From positions 682,767-746,766 of the forward strand of contig NZ_SIHJ01000001.1 of the NCBI RefSeq assembly GCF_007859765.1: 64,000 bases of DNA. The letters run 5' to 3'. Below are positions 1-12,800 of the stretch, in pieces; the stretch's first letter is position 1; each line of letters opens with the position of its first letter. This DNA is from Posidoniimonas corsicana (GTDB lineage Bacteria > Planctomycetota > Planctomycetia > Pirellulales > Lacipirellulaceae). The notes under the pieces are model-generated. The model made no database searches. It had not been told where the DNA came from and was given only the letters and a program-made list of their open reading frames with translations. A program made the position numbers and the translations under genes.

Positions 1-141
1 AGAAACCCGTGGTCCGATTGAGGCAGTGAGGTGGGGGGAGGGGTATATCCGCGCGGTGATGAGAAGGCCGATTACAGGGGCGACGCACCGCCCTATCGGC
101 AGAGAGCGTGTTGTGATTTTGGTGGGGCGCCAACCTCACGG

Positions 142-168
142 CCTCATCGGTTCGGCGAGGTGATGAGG
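142..168 (-). other. Short inverted repeat after the giant-gene operon
   Basis: CCTCATC and GATGAGG form a 7-bp stem about 10 bases beyond the last stop codon of the minus-strand operon. There is no T-run, so it is at best a weak or Rho-assisted end of transcript. Confidence 0.25.
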
Positions 169-176
169 TGGTGGCG

Positions 177-524
177 TCAATCTCGCTTGCTGGCGAGCAC
201 GTATATCTCTTTCGGCGGCGTCTCGAAGTAGTTGAGCAGAGCCGGGCAGAGCCAGCCTTCCTGGCCTGTTGATTGTTCGATGTACCAGTTGCCTTCGCAC
301 TCTTCCCTGAGCCACTCGAACTTGGCTTGATAGCCGGGGAAGGGCTTCTCGGCGAACAGAAGCTTGAAGCCGTTCTCGGCACCTTCGATGTCGGTGACGA
401 GCCAATCGAGCACCACGTCAGCACCGAACACGAACGGTTCTTTGACCAGATCGTACTGGTCGTCGTCGAAGACCCAGCAGCCTTCCCACTTGTAGGGTGA
501 TACGAACCGTAAGAAGTTGCTCAC
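177..524 (-). CDS. DUF6717-like small protein, candidate immunity protein
   Basis: A 115-residue cytosolic protein with no signal peptide or membrane segment. The N-terminus (SPYKWEGCWVFDD), the central KPFPGYQAKFEWLREE stretch and GWLCPALLNYF match my recollection of the DUF6717 family, whose function is unknown. The start is a GTG about 9 bases after the stop of the preceding small gene, so the two are probably co-transcribed with the giant exoprotein gene upstream. Small cytosolic genes placed just after a toxin-tailed exoprotein are often immunity genes; that role is inferred from position only. It could instead be an unrelated orphan gene. The coding call is strong, the function weak. 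Confidence 0.75.
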   Translation of the reverse strand: MSNFLRFVSPYKWEGCWVFDDDQYDLVKEPFVFGADVVLDWLVTDIEGAENGFKLLFAEKPFPGYQAKFEWLREECEGNWYIEQSTGQEGWLCPALLNYFETPPKEIYVLASKRD

Positions 525-533
525 GACATCACC

Positions 534-815
534 CTAATCCGCTTCATCGGCCCCCTCAAACAAGGCATCATGAAGTTGCTGAGAATCAGCCAGAGTGTCT
601 TTCCAGACATCGCTTGAGTGAGTGATCTCTTTCGCTTCGCCAAGAGAAACATCACAGAATTCTCGAACTGCCTTCACCGACTCTATTTTCGAGAAGCCTT
701 TACTACGCAGGTGGCGTAAGACAGCATCATAACTACCCGTCTGCCGCCAGACTGTTTCGGTATGGCTGTAATCACTTGGCGTTCCCACCGGCTTCACCTT
801 ACTTCGTGAGGTCAA
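534..815 (-). CDS. Small L7/L12-C-terminal-domain-like protein, candidate immunity protein
   Basis: A 93-residue protein if started at the TTG that lies inside the end of the giant gene. An in-frame GTG at 797, one base after the giant gene's stop codon, would give 87 residues and is equally plausible. The central part, KIESVKAVREFCDVSLGEAK, follows the pattern of the ribosomal L7/L12 C-terminal domain (KIxVIKxVRxxTGLGLKEAK). It is acidic at the C-terminus and has no export signal. Overlap or near contact with the toxin-like 3' end of the giant gene suggests translational coupling and a role as cognate immunity protein. The fold suggestion is from motif; the immunity role is inference from position. 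Confidence 0.72.
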   Translation of the reverse strand: MTSRSKVKPVGTPSDYSHTETVWRQTGSYDAVLRHLRSKGFSKIESVKAVREFCDVSLGEAKEITHSSDVWKDTLADSQQLHDALFEGADEAD

Positions 816-3800
816 TAGTCAAGTCAACCAACTTCCCTTTATTGGCTCCCGTCAATCGCTTGCCAGAGATTATCAGCTTCTCGAAACCAGCAGCTCTTGC
901 TTGTTCAATTAGCTGTTGCCTCGCAGCAAGCACCTCTTTTGGCCCGATATTCAACTTGCCAGTTTTCAGCGGCTCAATAACGACATCTTTCAGGCGGAGC
1001 GTTTTACCATCAACGACCGTCTCCGCCAGCAAACCTACTTTCCCTTTGCTGGTGTCAAAGGCAGCTTCAAAGAGTTCGCCGTTCTTGAATAGCGTTCTTG
1101 GGGCCTGTGCCCTAACTGGTTGAGGAAAGTTCGGCTTGGATCTGGTGAGTGCCCCAGAGAGCCCAGTAGCTGGTGGGCGTACCATTGTCGGAACTGACAT
1201 GCCCGTTGCGATCAGATCGGCAGTGGGGATCGCTATTCTAGCATAAATCTCAAGTGCAGGGTTATTCCTCACCATGACCGCCAACCTGGCCCGATTTCGG
1301 TTGACTTCATAGCCTTTGTCTTCGAGGTACATGTCTCCGAGGATATCCCGCAACTGTTCATCCGTGAAGTCGAGGCTCGCAGCTTCTGGGCCAGTGACTT
1401 TGCCGTCTGCAAGGGCGTCAAGCAAAGCAACATGGGGACTGTCGAATCCATAATTTGCCAAGTAGTCAGTCCAAGTCTCCCCTGGATACTTTGGCAACAT
1501 ATGGTTGAGTTCGAGAAGCTCTTCGAGGGTTAACTGTGTTGCGTCTTTAATCGTCGACCACTGCCCCCCCGACGCAGCATCACTTGGCTTTACAACCGTT
1601 TCGCCCTCCGTTTCGGTTGCAACGGTCTGCGGCGTCCGCTCGCGATCCACAACGGTGCTGGCGATCCAGAAGCCCGTGTCCTCCAGACGCGAGCCCGAGG
1701 TCTCTACCTGTCGGCCGCTTTGACTCTCGTTCTCGCTGACCGTGCTGGTCGTCTCTTCGCGGGCGCCGGGGACGGCGTTGGACTCCTCGCTGCCTGAAGC
1801 TGCGGTGGTAGCCCTGGCGGCGCCGCCGTCTTGGCCGTCCGATTGCTTGCCGTAGTAGGTGTCGGTCGTGAGCGTGACGGTCGTCAGGTCGAAATCGATC
1901 GACTCCCAGCGGTTGATCTCGTCCTCTGAATCACTGTTCTGCACGGAGCCGTTTGCTATGTGGTAGAACAGGTAGTCTTTCTTGCCGGCTTCCGACCAAA
2001 CCTCCCCCGTCGTAGCGTAGTTGACCGTGCGGGCATAACCGTCAAACGCTTGGCGTACCCCTGACTCATCGTCCGAGTAGCCTGCGGTTTCGTTGACGCG
2101 GACGCCGGACTGGTAGACCTTGTCTTTGGTTTTTCGCCCGACGTCGGTCAGCGATTCGAAAATGCCGTCGTCGCCCGGATCCAAAACGGGCGGCGAGTAG
2201 TTCCACTTATGCTCGTCACGTTCGATCCGTGTCTTGATGTCCTGGCTGTGCGCAACCAGAGTGCCATTCCGCGCGCCGCCGTCTGGCCCGAGCGTGTGAC
2301 TGCTGTGCGAATCGCCGGCCTGGAAGCGGGTTTCTATCAGTGAGTCCGTGTACTCCTTGGTGAGGTACTCTTCGAGACCAGCGTCCGCCGGTGGTATGCC
2401 AAAGTTGGCCCACATTATGTAGTTGCCGTAAGGCGCCACCGGCTCAGAGGTGACCTTACGCCAATTCATATGATGGGTGCGTTCGAGCGTTTGTCGATCA
2501 CCCGATTCGCCACCCGCGGAAGTGAAGTCCTCGGTGAGCTTGCCCACGTCGGTGGTGGTGATGGTCTGCTCGGTTGAGTACACGTACTCCTCGTGCCACG
2601 AGTCCCAGTCCTGGGTGGTCTCGTAGGACCAGCCGCCGTCGTCCTTCAACTTGGTTTTCTTCGACCAGTTGTCCTCGCGTTCGTAGTCGATCTCGCTGTT
2701 ACTGCTGTCGCTGAAGCCCTCGACCCACTCCTCCTCGGTCTCGGTTGACCCATCGGCGTCGCCATCGACGGTCCAGAAGGAGGCCGACAGGTGGTAGACC
2801 TCCGCGGCGCCGTCCAGGTGGTAGTAGACCCAGAAGCTGCCCCCCTCGAAGTGGTAGCCGCCGGTCTGGGACTGCGAGGACGACGTTACCTCGACGTCGA
2901 CCTTCTCGCGCTGCTCGCGGAGCTGGCCCTGGGCCTCGGCCGAGAGCGACTGGTTGATCCGAGCCGAGCTGTCTGCGTAGCGGGTCTTGTCGAACGAGTC
3001 GGTGTAGCCCCGCTTCGACTTGCTGGTGAGGTCGACCGACGCGGTGGAGGACTCCTTCCAGTCGAACTCGGCGTGGCGGTCGCCATCGATGTCCGTCTTG
3101 ACGTAGCCGTCCGACTCGGAGTCAAAGGAACTCTTGTCGATGCGGGTCCCCTGGGACGATTCGAGGGTCGGGCCTGAGCCGGAACGTTCGTTCCACTCGA
3201 CCTTGTCCTGCGACTTGGCGGTGGCGTCGTTGTCGACAAAGAACAGCGAGCTCGTCCCCCGCGGGCTGGCGGTGACCGTCCCCTCGGACGAGCCGCTCTG
3301 GCGAGCGCGGCTGCGGCCGCTAGACTGCACCAGCGACTTGCTCTCTTCCTGTGCGTCAGCAGTGCGTGACACCGAATCGTAGCTCTCGCGGGCGGTGGCC
3401 CCCTGCCGCGCGTCGACGGTTGTGCGGCTGGTTTCAGAGTCGTCAACCGCAGTGGCAGTGATCTCACCGTAGGCGGTGCTGGTCGCGTTCTGCGACACGT
3501 TCTGACGCACACGGAAGTAGTCGGACGCGTTGGGGCTGGAGCTGCTCGTGGTGATCACGTGCGAGCTGACCAGGGAACTGACGCCAAACGTGCCGGTCGA
3601 GGCCGACTCGACCGCTTCGACTCCGTTGGTCTCCTCGATGCTCACGATGCCCTGGGTCTTGAACGTGGACTCGGACGACGTGCGGTCGCCGCTGATCACG
3701 CCGTAGTGGATAGTGTCCTCGGAGGTGCTCCCCTCAGAATAGGAGTCGCCGAACAGGCTTCGTGATCTGGCGTGGGACTCGAGCGTCTCGTCGGAGCTGG

Positions 3801-6800
3801 CGTGAACCCGCCGGTGTCCCAGGCCGTTGTCCGTGAACGAACCGGCAAGCGAACTCGTGGACTGCACGCCCGTGTCCTCGCGTTGGGCGTAGATAAAGTC
3901 CGCTCCGGAACCCGGCAGCACACGGACTTGCGATGTGCCCTCCACGGAAAGCGTCGATTCATCCGAGAACGTGCCCTGCTGGCTCTCGACACCAGCGGAG
4001 CGTTGGAAGATGTAGGCCTCCTGCGACTGGCTGGTGGCCTGAGCCTTTTCCAGAGAGAAGCTTGTGGCGGGGCCGGTGCTGTCGATGGTGGCGTCGGCGA
4101 CCTTGAGCTGGAGGCTGGGCGCTACGAGCTCACCGCCCAGCTGCACGTAGCTGCTTGAGCGGGCGTCCACGTTCTCTGAACGCTTGACCGAGCCGTTCAC
4201 AACGCCATCCTCGCCAAACGAAGCCTGCACATCCGCGGCCAGGGAGTAGCTGGAAGACTGCTTGTCCTGGAACGCTGTTTCGAGGCTAGGTGGGTAGCTC
4301 GGCTCCTGCACCACACTCATGCCGCCTGCCTGCGAAGCCGATATCGCTGACCCGGTGGCCGAAGTCGAGAAGGCGCCGGAGGAGACGCCGCCTGACGGGT
4401 CGCGGCGGAACGCTGTCTCGGCTCGCGTTGATACGGTAGCTTGAGAACTCGTACGGCTGGAGTAGTCGATTGTTGCGGTGGTCGCGGCTGTGGCGCCGGC
4501 TTCTTGGGTAACTTCTACCCTCAGCCCGGTTACGTCGGTGAGGTCGCTCGACGTGCTGGTGACGTTGAGGGTCTGGGCGCCGGAGAGGGTAAAGTACTCG
4601 TCCACGGCGTAGGCCACCGCGTCCAGCTTGCCGACGGCGTTGCTGTCGAACTGGTAACTGGAGCGCACTTCGCCCGAGTCGGTCATGCTGACGAGGTCGC
4701 CCGAGGCGTCGGCGCCCTCGTCGTAGTAGCGGTGCACGCCGCCGTGGCCGTTTGCTGTCGCGGTCGTCGTAAGCGCAAGCGCCGCGTCGAGCGACTCGAC
4801 CGTGGCGCCTCCGGGGCCGGCGTGGCTGCCGGCGGTCCCGCTCTCGGTGGTGCGGGTGGTGGCCTCAGTAGTCTGGTGGAAGTCCCAATCGCTGTTGGAG
4901 TAGTCCGAAGCAGCCTCCCCGGACTGGAGCACGCCCAGTCCGCTCTGTGTGGACCGCTCGATTGAAGTCTCTTCGAGCTGGTAGGCGGTGTCGACGTGCC
5001 GCTCGGCGTGCGTGAGCTGGTAATCGGTCTCGGCGTAGAGGTTGGCCTGGTAGAACGAGTAGTCGAGCGTGGCGACCTCCGCGCGGTCGAGGTCGTCGTT
5101 GTCGAGCGCCCGCTGGAAACTGGCGTCGCCGTCGAGGGTGGACTCGTACATCGCCTCGGAGGTGACGGTACGCTGGCCGGAGATGTCCTGCGTGAGGGAT
5201 GCGCCGGCGCCGTTGAACGTTGTGACTATTGAGCCGGAGTTGGTCACCTCGCTGGTCTGTTTGGCGTAGGCGCTCAGCTCGTAGTCGTAGGACTCGGTCC
5301 CCGTGGACGTGGACAAAGAGTCGCTGTCGGCGCTGGTGACCCAGGTTTCGGTGGTGCGATCCTCGGTTATGTTGTAGCGTCGGTCGGTCAGGGTAGGCGT
5401 GATGTCGGAGTCGTCGTCAAATGCGTCGCCCTCACGGTAGTAGAGGCCGTAGTTTCCGGCGGTGACGACGGTCTCGGTAGCGAATTCGTCTGTGGGGGCG
5501 TCGGACTCGCGCTGCCAGAACTCGTATTGGGCGTCTTCTGTGATGTTGTAGGACAGCACATCGGCCTGGCCGCCGGACGGGTAGCTTAACTCTGCGCCTA
5601 TGGTGATGACGTAGGACCCTGCAATCTCCAGGTTGTGGTTCAGACCTTCCCCATCGGTGGACTCCCAGTCCAGCGAGAGCTGAATGGCGTAAATCGCCCA
5701 GAGATCGAGGGATGTCCCGTTGTCTTCCAGTACGTACTGGGCGTACGCGTAGTCGATGTCGTAGTTGCCGTCCGCGCCAGTTAGCGTGACCGGCATGGTC
5801 ACTTCCCCACTCCACGACTTGTCGCCGGTGTAGGCGAACGTGTCAGTAAACTCGAAGAGGCTTGGCGCCAGGCCGTCGGCGCCCACCTCGTCGGCGGCGC
5901 CGCGGTGCATGATCTCGACCCGAGCAAAGTCGAGGTTGATCATCCCCGACCCGGCCAGATAGGCGCCGCCACCGTCGTTTTCGTCAAGCGCCAGCGTGTC
6001 GAACGCGTTCGATCCACTCGAGGACGAGAACGCGTTCTTAAGACCGTCGCTGAGCGAGTGCTTTACCGCATCGACAAACGCGCCGTCCGCCCGCTGGGCG
6101 GCCGAGTCATTTACCTCCGAGTCAAGCTGCGGACCGCTTGCCGAGGGCGGCTGGTAGGTAAACGAGAACTGCTGAGCGGAGATGCCGCTGTCGCCCGGGC
6201 GCAGGTAGCGCTCGTCCGAGTCGCTCCACTCGACCACCCAAGCATGGACGGTAACGTCTGTCGCGGGCAGCCCGACGGGAGTGAATTCGATATTGTGCGA
6301 TGCGCCGGGCGTGCTGATCGCGTAGCCATCTGGTTCGCCCGTGGCGTTCTGACCAGTGGGAACCACCTCGTAGGCGACACGGTAGCCCGCCGCGTTGGCG
6401 GCGCCTACTTGCAGCTGCGCCCGGAACGAAGCGTCCGATGTGGCCCCATCTACGGGGGTGCCATCGGCGAGCCACAGGCCCGTCAGAGACGGTGACGTGG
6501 AGACAATCTCGAATTCGAATTCTGCGGCGGCGCTGGCGACCTCCTCCTGCAGAGCGGGGTCGTACCACAGCGAAACGACGTGCGCGACGTGATCACCGGG
6601 ATCGAGGTCAGGGATAGCGATTTCAAAGCGCCCCTCACCATCAGCGTTGGTGCGAACCGTGACGTCCGCGGGGTCGGTGTTTGGGTCGTTTTCCGCTTTC
6701 CAGACTTCTATCCGCACCACGTCGAAGGCGCCTTGGCGTCCGCTGCCTACCTGGCCCACCAGCGTGGGCTCGTACGTCTGAGGCGCTGCTTCGCTGCCGA

Positions 6801-9800
6801 TGTTAGCGGCTAGGCCGAGGTTGGTAATCGGCAGGATGGGGCTGGCGTCCTCTCCGACAACCACTGAGAAGATTCGCCAAGGTCCGTCGACGCCTTCGTC
6901 GTTGGTCGCGCGGAGCACGACCGTCAGCGGTCCGCTAGGGGGATCGCCGAGTGTGACGGTGAACGCGTCATTGGCGACCGGCGTGCTGTTGGCACCGGAC
7001 GCGGGCGGGGTCCAGTCGTCGAGGTCGGTGGGCGGCGCGTCGCCGATGCCGTCGTCGAATAGGTAGTACTCGACCGCTACCGGCGTGGCGCCCGAGTCGT
7101 CGAACACCTCTCCGGCCAGCGTGGCGTCCGCAGGGCCGGCGGCGTCGTAGGGCGTGTATTCGAGGTTCCGTACGATCGGGGCGCGGGTGAGGATGAAGTC
7201 GAACCGCGTGGGGGCCGAACGGGTAGTATGCTCTACCTGGTAGTGCTGCTGCTCGACCCAAGCGGTGAGGGTCTGGGTCAGGGCCTCCGGGCCTGGCTCA
7301 ATCGAGTCGGCTCGGTACAGGAACGTCCCGTCCTGGCGGGTCGTGGTCCACCCATCGATGACGCCATCGTCGTTGTGGTCGAACAGCACCTTGAGGCCCG
7401 CGATAGCGCCGTCGCTGCTGACCTGCCCCTTGAAGACCGGCGTGCTGGACTGGGGAGTCTCGTTCTCGCCCGCCTGGTTCTGAGACAACACGATTGAGGT
7501 GACCAACGGCGCCGGGAGCTGTGAAAGGTCAAGCGTGAACTGCTCGGCGCCGGTCCACGCGCTGTACTGCTCGCCGGCGGAGACTTGGTTCTGGGGATCG
7601 CCAGGATTCCACAGCGAGAGGCGGCTCCATACGTTGTACTCGACGCCAGGCGTCAGTCCGGTCGGAGTATAAGAGTAGGTCCCATCCGCCATGACCGGCG
7701 TGCGATACAAGCCGGCGTCGGTGTGGCTGCTGACAAAGCTGAACTCGACATAGAGTTGGGGCACAGCGCCGCTTACCGTTCCAGCGAGCGTCGGATCCGC
7801 GGTGAGTGAATCGCTAGGGCCGGTGTCGTGGGCAAGGCCGAAAGCCGTGAGCGCAGCCTGCGAGATGTCGACCGACGTGGGGGTATACTCGAAGGTTTCG
7901 CTGGCCGTCTCGCCCGGCACGTCCGTGACGCTGTTCGGGTCGTCCAAGTAGGGGGTCGCCTCGATCGTGTACTTTTGCCCCGCGGCGAGCGCTGGAAGCT
8001 CGGTGAGCTCCATACGGAAGTAGCCATCACCGGACGTCTCGACGGTATTGGGAGAATTAGTCGCCGCGACGCCGCCGGGATAGCGCACGACGACTTCCAC
8101 CCGCACCGACTGGCCGAACCCGCCGCTGGTAGCGCGGCCTTCGATGATCGCTCGGCTGGCGTCGACGACCGTGAGCTGGCTGATCACCGGCGCGTCAAAG
8201 ACATCATGGAAAAACGAGAAGCTGTGCCAGCCGATTGCAGGGATTGCCTGATCGCCGACCCGGGCGACCGGCCGCATCTGGAAGTTGTTGATCTCCCCCC
8301 ACCGCAGGTTCTCCGGCACATAAGTAAACCTGCCTAGCGCGTCGGTGGTTGTCGTGCCGTCGATGACTCCGTCACCCTCGTGGTCGAACTGCACCGTCAC
8401 GGAATAGGCGCCGGCGGGAACCGTCACCTCGCCAACAACCACCGGGTTGTTGGTGACAGCTTCGGACGAGAGTTCGGCATTGGTGTGGGACGTCTGGAGG
8501 CCTACGCTAAGGACCTCCGGCGGCGTCGGCGGCAGGTAGGTGAACACCACCGGCTGCCACTGCCCGGCCAGCTCCGATGTGTGCGAATACGTGTCTACTG
8601 CGCGCACATTGACCGTGACCTCGCCAAACTTGGCGTCCCTGAGCGTGTACTCGAACGTCTCACTCGGCAATACGACGGCAGTTCCATCGGCGATACCATC
8701 GAGGTTCTCATCAATCTCGACCGTCATTCCGACCGTGCTGACCCCGTTGAGCGGCGAGGTCACCTCGCCGGTGATGGTCGGGTCCTTGGTGGCGCCGCTG
8801 TTAGAGGGTTCGGGAGAATGGACACCGGGCGCATTAATCGATGGGGCCGGGCTTTCGAAGTCGATGCTGATGGGGTCTTCCCCCCAGCTCGCTTCTACCC
8901 GTTCGTTAACCTCCTCGCCCTCCGAGGTCCGGTACGTCACATAGGCAACTGGGCGCGCCCACAACTCGATCTCGCCGGCCTCGAAGCCTTCTAGCACGTG
9001 AGACCACCCGATCGAACCACTGCCCAACGGATCGGCATCGTCGAGGCGCACGGTTTCATCGGCGAGACCATCGCCGTCGAAGTCGAGCTCGACCTCGTAC
9101 TGAGCATCGACCAGGGTGCCCCCTGTAGCGCCGATGCGGTCGACTGCGCCCGAGAGCTCCGGAGCGACGACGCCCGTTCCAGTGGACTCCACGTCATCGC
9201 TAAACGCCAGTGCGCCGGCGCCCTGCGACGTGTCGATGTCTAGGCTTGACCATCCGCCAAAAGTAAATCCGCCTACCATTGGATCGACACCGAACGCGTC
9301 CTCCTTCCAAGCGACTACCCTGGCACTAACCTCAGCGACCTCGCTGGCGCCGCTGGCGGTGAGGTCAAGCGGGTAGCTGAAGGCGTACACCGTCTTGACG
9401 GTGACAACCTCGTTGTCGAGCACTTCTTTGAACTGCGTCTCCAGGCTGACAATCTCGGTTGACAGCACTTGGGAGTTGGAATCGAGCAACTGCAGCTCGA
9501 CGTACTGGGGACTGGTTGCGTCGTCTTCTACGTCAAACTCACCACTGACCAACAGCGTCGACAGGTTAGCCAGTGCGGCCGCCACCGTGGGAGTGCCGGC
9601 AGTGGAAGTGGATGCGAAAGTACTAGCGTAGGTGTAGGTGTCACCCGATGACGCGGGAGGCGCCTCCTCAAAGTAGGGACTCTGCTGAGGCACAGCTATC
9701 ACGCCAAGATTGGCCGCGTCGGCCGAGAACGGGAGCCCAACCGGCATGAACTCAAAATCCCCGTTCTCGTCGGAGACAACGCTGCCGAGCGCCTCGTGGA

Positions 9801-12800
9801 TTGTCTCTGCAATCGCGTCGTAGCGGAAGAAATCTACAGTGGCGAACGGGGCGGCGCCGCCCTGGCTATCTTTGACCGTTCCAGACAGACGCGGGTCGAC
9901 TGTCGCCCCGCCTTGCACAATGCCGAGGTTGTCCACCAGCACGCCCAGCGGGGCCACGAAGGTGAATCCCGACGCGCCGGAGCTGATGTTGGGATCGCCG
10001 GTGGCAGTGACACAAGCCCAGTCCTCCCCGCCGCCGCCGTACTCGGCCGCCCGGTCGTCGCCGGTTACGCCGTCGCGTTCAACGACGCGGGCGCGGATAT
10101 CCCAGTGTCCGTAATCGATCCCTTTTGGCGTGTAGCGGAAGTTTCCATTGGCATCGGTCGTGGTCCACCCGTCGACCTGCCCATTACCGTTGTGGTCGAA
10201 CTCGACGTTGACGAACGCCTGATGGGTGCCGTCCTCATCCACCACGCGCCCAACCAGGGTTGGATCGCTGGTGACGCGGTCGAGCACTTGGTGGCCCGCG
10301 TTGTAATAGCCGGTGTCATTGGCCAGCTCAAACTGCGTGATTGACGGCGCTTGGTTGCCGACTACCTCCCAGGTCAGCGACAGCGGCGCTCCATAGACCT
10401 TGTAGCTCTGCCCGGTGGCCTCATCGGTGCGTGTCTCAGCCATGCGGGCGGCAACCGTGACATGGTTGCTGCTGACATGACCAGCTAGGCTCTCCGGGGT
10501 GAACTCGAACGCCCCAGAGGCGTCGGTCAGTGTCGATGCCTCAAAAGTCCCCGCGCCATAGTCAAACTCGACCGTCCGCAAACCGCGATCTTGGATCGCG
10601 GCGCCAAGAGCCCCGATGAGCGTCGGCAGGACTGCTTGGAGCGTCTGGCCATCGTCGAGGGTGGGCGACTTCAGGCTCAAATCATCCAACGCTAGCGTCT
10701 GATCGGCGGTGACGGCAAAGTTGCCGTCATAGACCACCATCGAGGTCGTTGGGCCGCCTGTTGATGATGCCTCTTGCTGCACAAGCCGAACGACAAGCTC
10801 GTTGACGCCGACGGAGTGCCCGGCCAAGTGGTAGACGAACGACCCGTCTGTGTCGGTGACGGCGGAGCCGTCCAGGACCTCAACCGCCTGTCCATCCCGC
10901 AAGTAGAACTCGACCGTCAGACCGCCGAGCCCCGTATTGCTGTTGGTAGAGTCCAACCCAGAGAGCGTGCCGCTTACGAGCGGCAACGAGGTATCAGCCC
11001 GTGTGTCGAGCGTGAGGTCCACGGATGACGCCCACAAGTTCGCGTCATACGTGAATGCTGTCGGCGCCTCCCATGCGGCCTCGGCCTGCTCCCAGTCACG
11101 AGCGAACGCGCCGTTGTGCCAATCGCCGCTCAGCCCGGCGCCGTCCGCTCCAAGCGTCTCCACCAGCCAGGTGGCCGAGGAATCGGTTAGACCCCCGTCA
11201 AGGCCAGAAACGAATCCATCCGTATCAGTCTGCACGCCGTCATCGCTAAACTCTGGCGCGGCGGCCACCTCGTCAAGCGGGCGGACGCGCAGCTGAACCG
11301 AGTGCGTGGGGGCGTTCGGGTCGTAGCCTGGAGCGGCGGACTCAATTCCTTCGACTACGAACCGGAACGTTCCGTCTTCGTTCAGCTCGGCCGTGTAGAC
11401 CTTGCCGCTTAACTCGTCGATGCGGTACTCCAGCAGCAGGTCCGCCATGTCGCCAGCGTAGTCCACCACGCCCTCGACAATTGGGAGCGCCGTGCGATCG
11501 TCTCCATCGACATACGCCAAGTGGCTCTGGAAGGTAGGGTCCTCAACCTCAGCGATGGCCGCGGAGACCTCGGGCCCGACCGCTGTGGCGCCGGTGTCGC
11601 CGATCGCTACAGCGCGGGCGTACAAAGTCTGGACGTCAGGGGCGAGACCTAGCCCGCGTACAGTGAAGGCAAACGAGCGCTCTTCCCCCGCTGGTGTGGC
11701 GTAGCCGACGATGTTGGCCTCGAATTCATCCTCGTTGGACGTGCTGGTGGTATCGGATGCTGTCGAGAATTCGATGACGATCGGTGTGCTATTCGGGTCG
11801 TAGCCGGCAACCTCGCCGACGTAATTGTTCGCGACGCCTCCGCCGAGTCCGAAGAACTCAATCGTGGGCGCGGAGAGATCCGCCGGGTCGTGGGTAATGG
11901 AGAGCGTGTTGTTGGGAGTTCCGGTCAGAACCTGCCCTGTGTAGGTGTCCCGCTCGATCGCCCGGACCGAGATTGGCGTCAGCGTTCCCACCTGCAGGTG
12001 AGACAATGGAAGCTCAAATTTGCCGTCAGAGTCCGTCACCGCAAACTCGGTCACCGTTTCCGTGCCGGTGTAGCTAACCTCAACGACGATGCCCTCGACG
12101 ACGCCATCGGTCTCGCCGGCCTCAACCTGCCCCCCGACCCGGGTGTCGCTGGTCTTGTTGTCGGCAGGCGTGCCGGTATCGTTGATCAGGTAGACGCTGG
12201 TCACCGTGGGCGCCGTGTTCTGACGAAATTCAACATACACCGCCGAGTCTAGTTGGCTTGATGGGTCAGGCGTTGATTCCGCGGGAGAATCCTCGAACAA
12301 CTCCTCCCTTACCACGGCCCACCAAAGGCTCTTGTCGCTGTCGCTGAGATTTGCTGGCGTATAAGTGAAGCTACCCTCATCGTCAGTCTCGACGGTCGCT
12401 ACTATTTGCGCGCTCCCGGGAACTTCTGGGTCGTGCGGGACGTACGTTGTTGACGGGCTGTCAGCAGACTTCCGGTAGATATCAACCTTCAACCCCGCAA
12501 TCCCACCGTCAGGATGTGATACCTTTCCAACGAGGGTTGGGTCGCTGGTGATTCCGTTCAAGTCAATGCCCGTGTCGGTGGCCAGCCCAAAGCTGCCGGA
12601 GACAATCGACGGAACTATATTCTCACTCGGATCAAGATTAAACGTGGCAGTGTGAACCGGGCCAATCGCGTTGTTCGGAGACGTTGCCTCATTCAGCTGC
12701 ACACCGATAGTGTTGTACTGGCCAGCCGTGAGAAGACTTCGGTCGGGTATGATCAGAAAGGTCGCTTCGCGCGGGTTGTCTGGGGAAACGGAGAGCTGAA

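Noticed and set aside
31-231. Short plus-strand frame at the left edge
   Set aside because: No ribosome binding site or motif, and it overlaps the end of the DUF6717-like gene.
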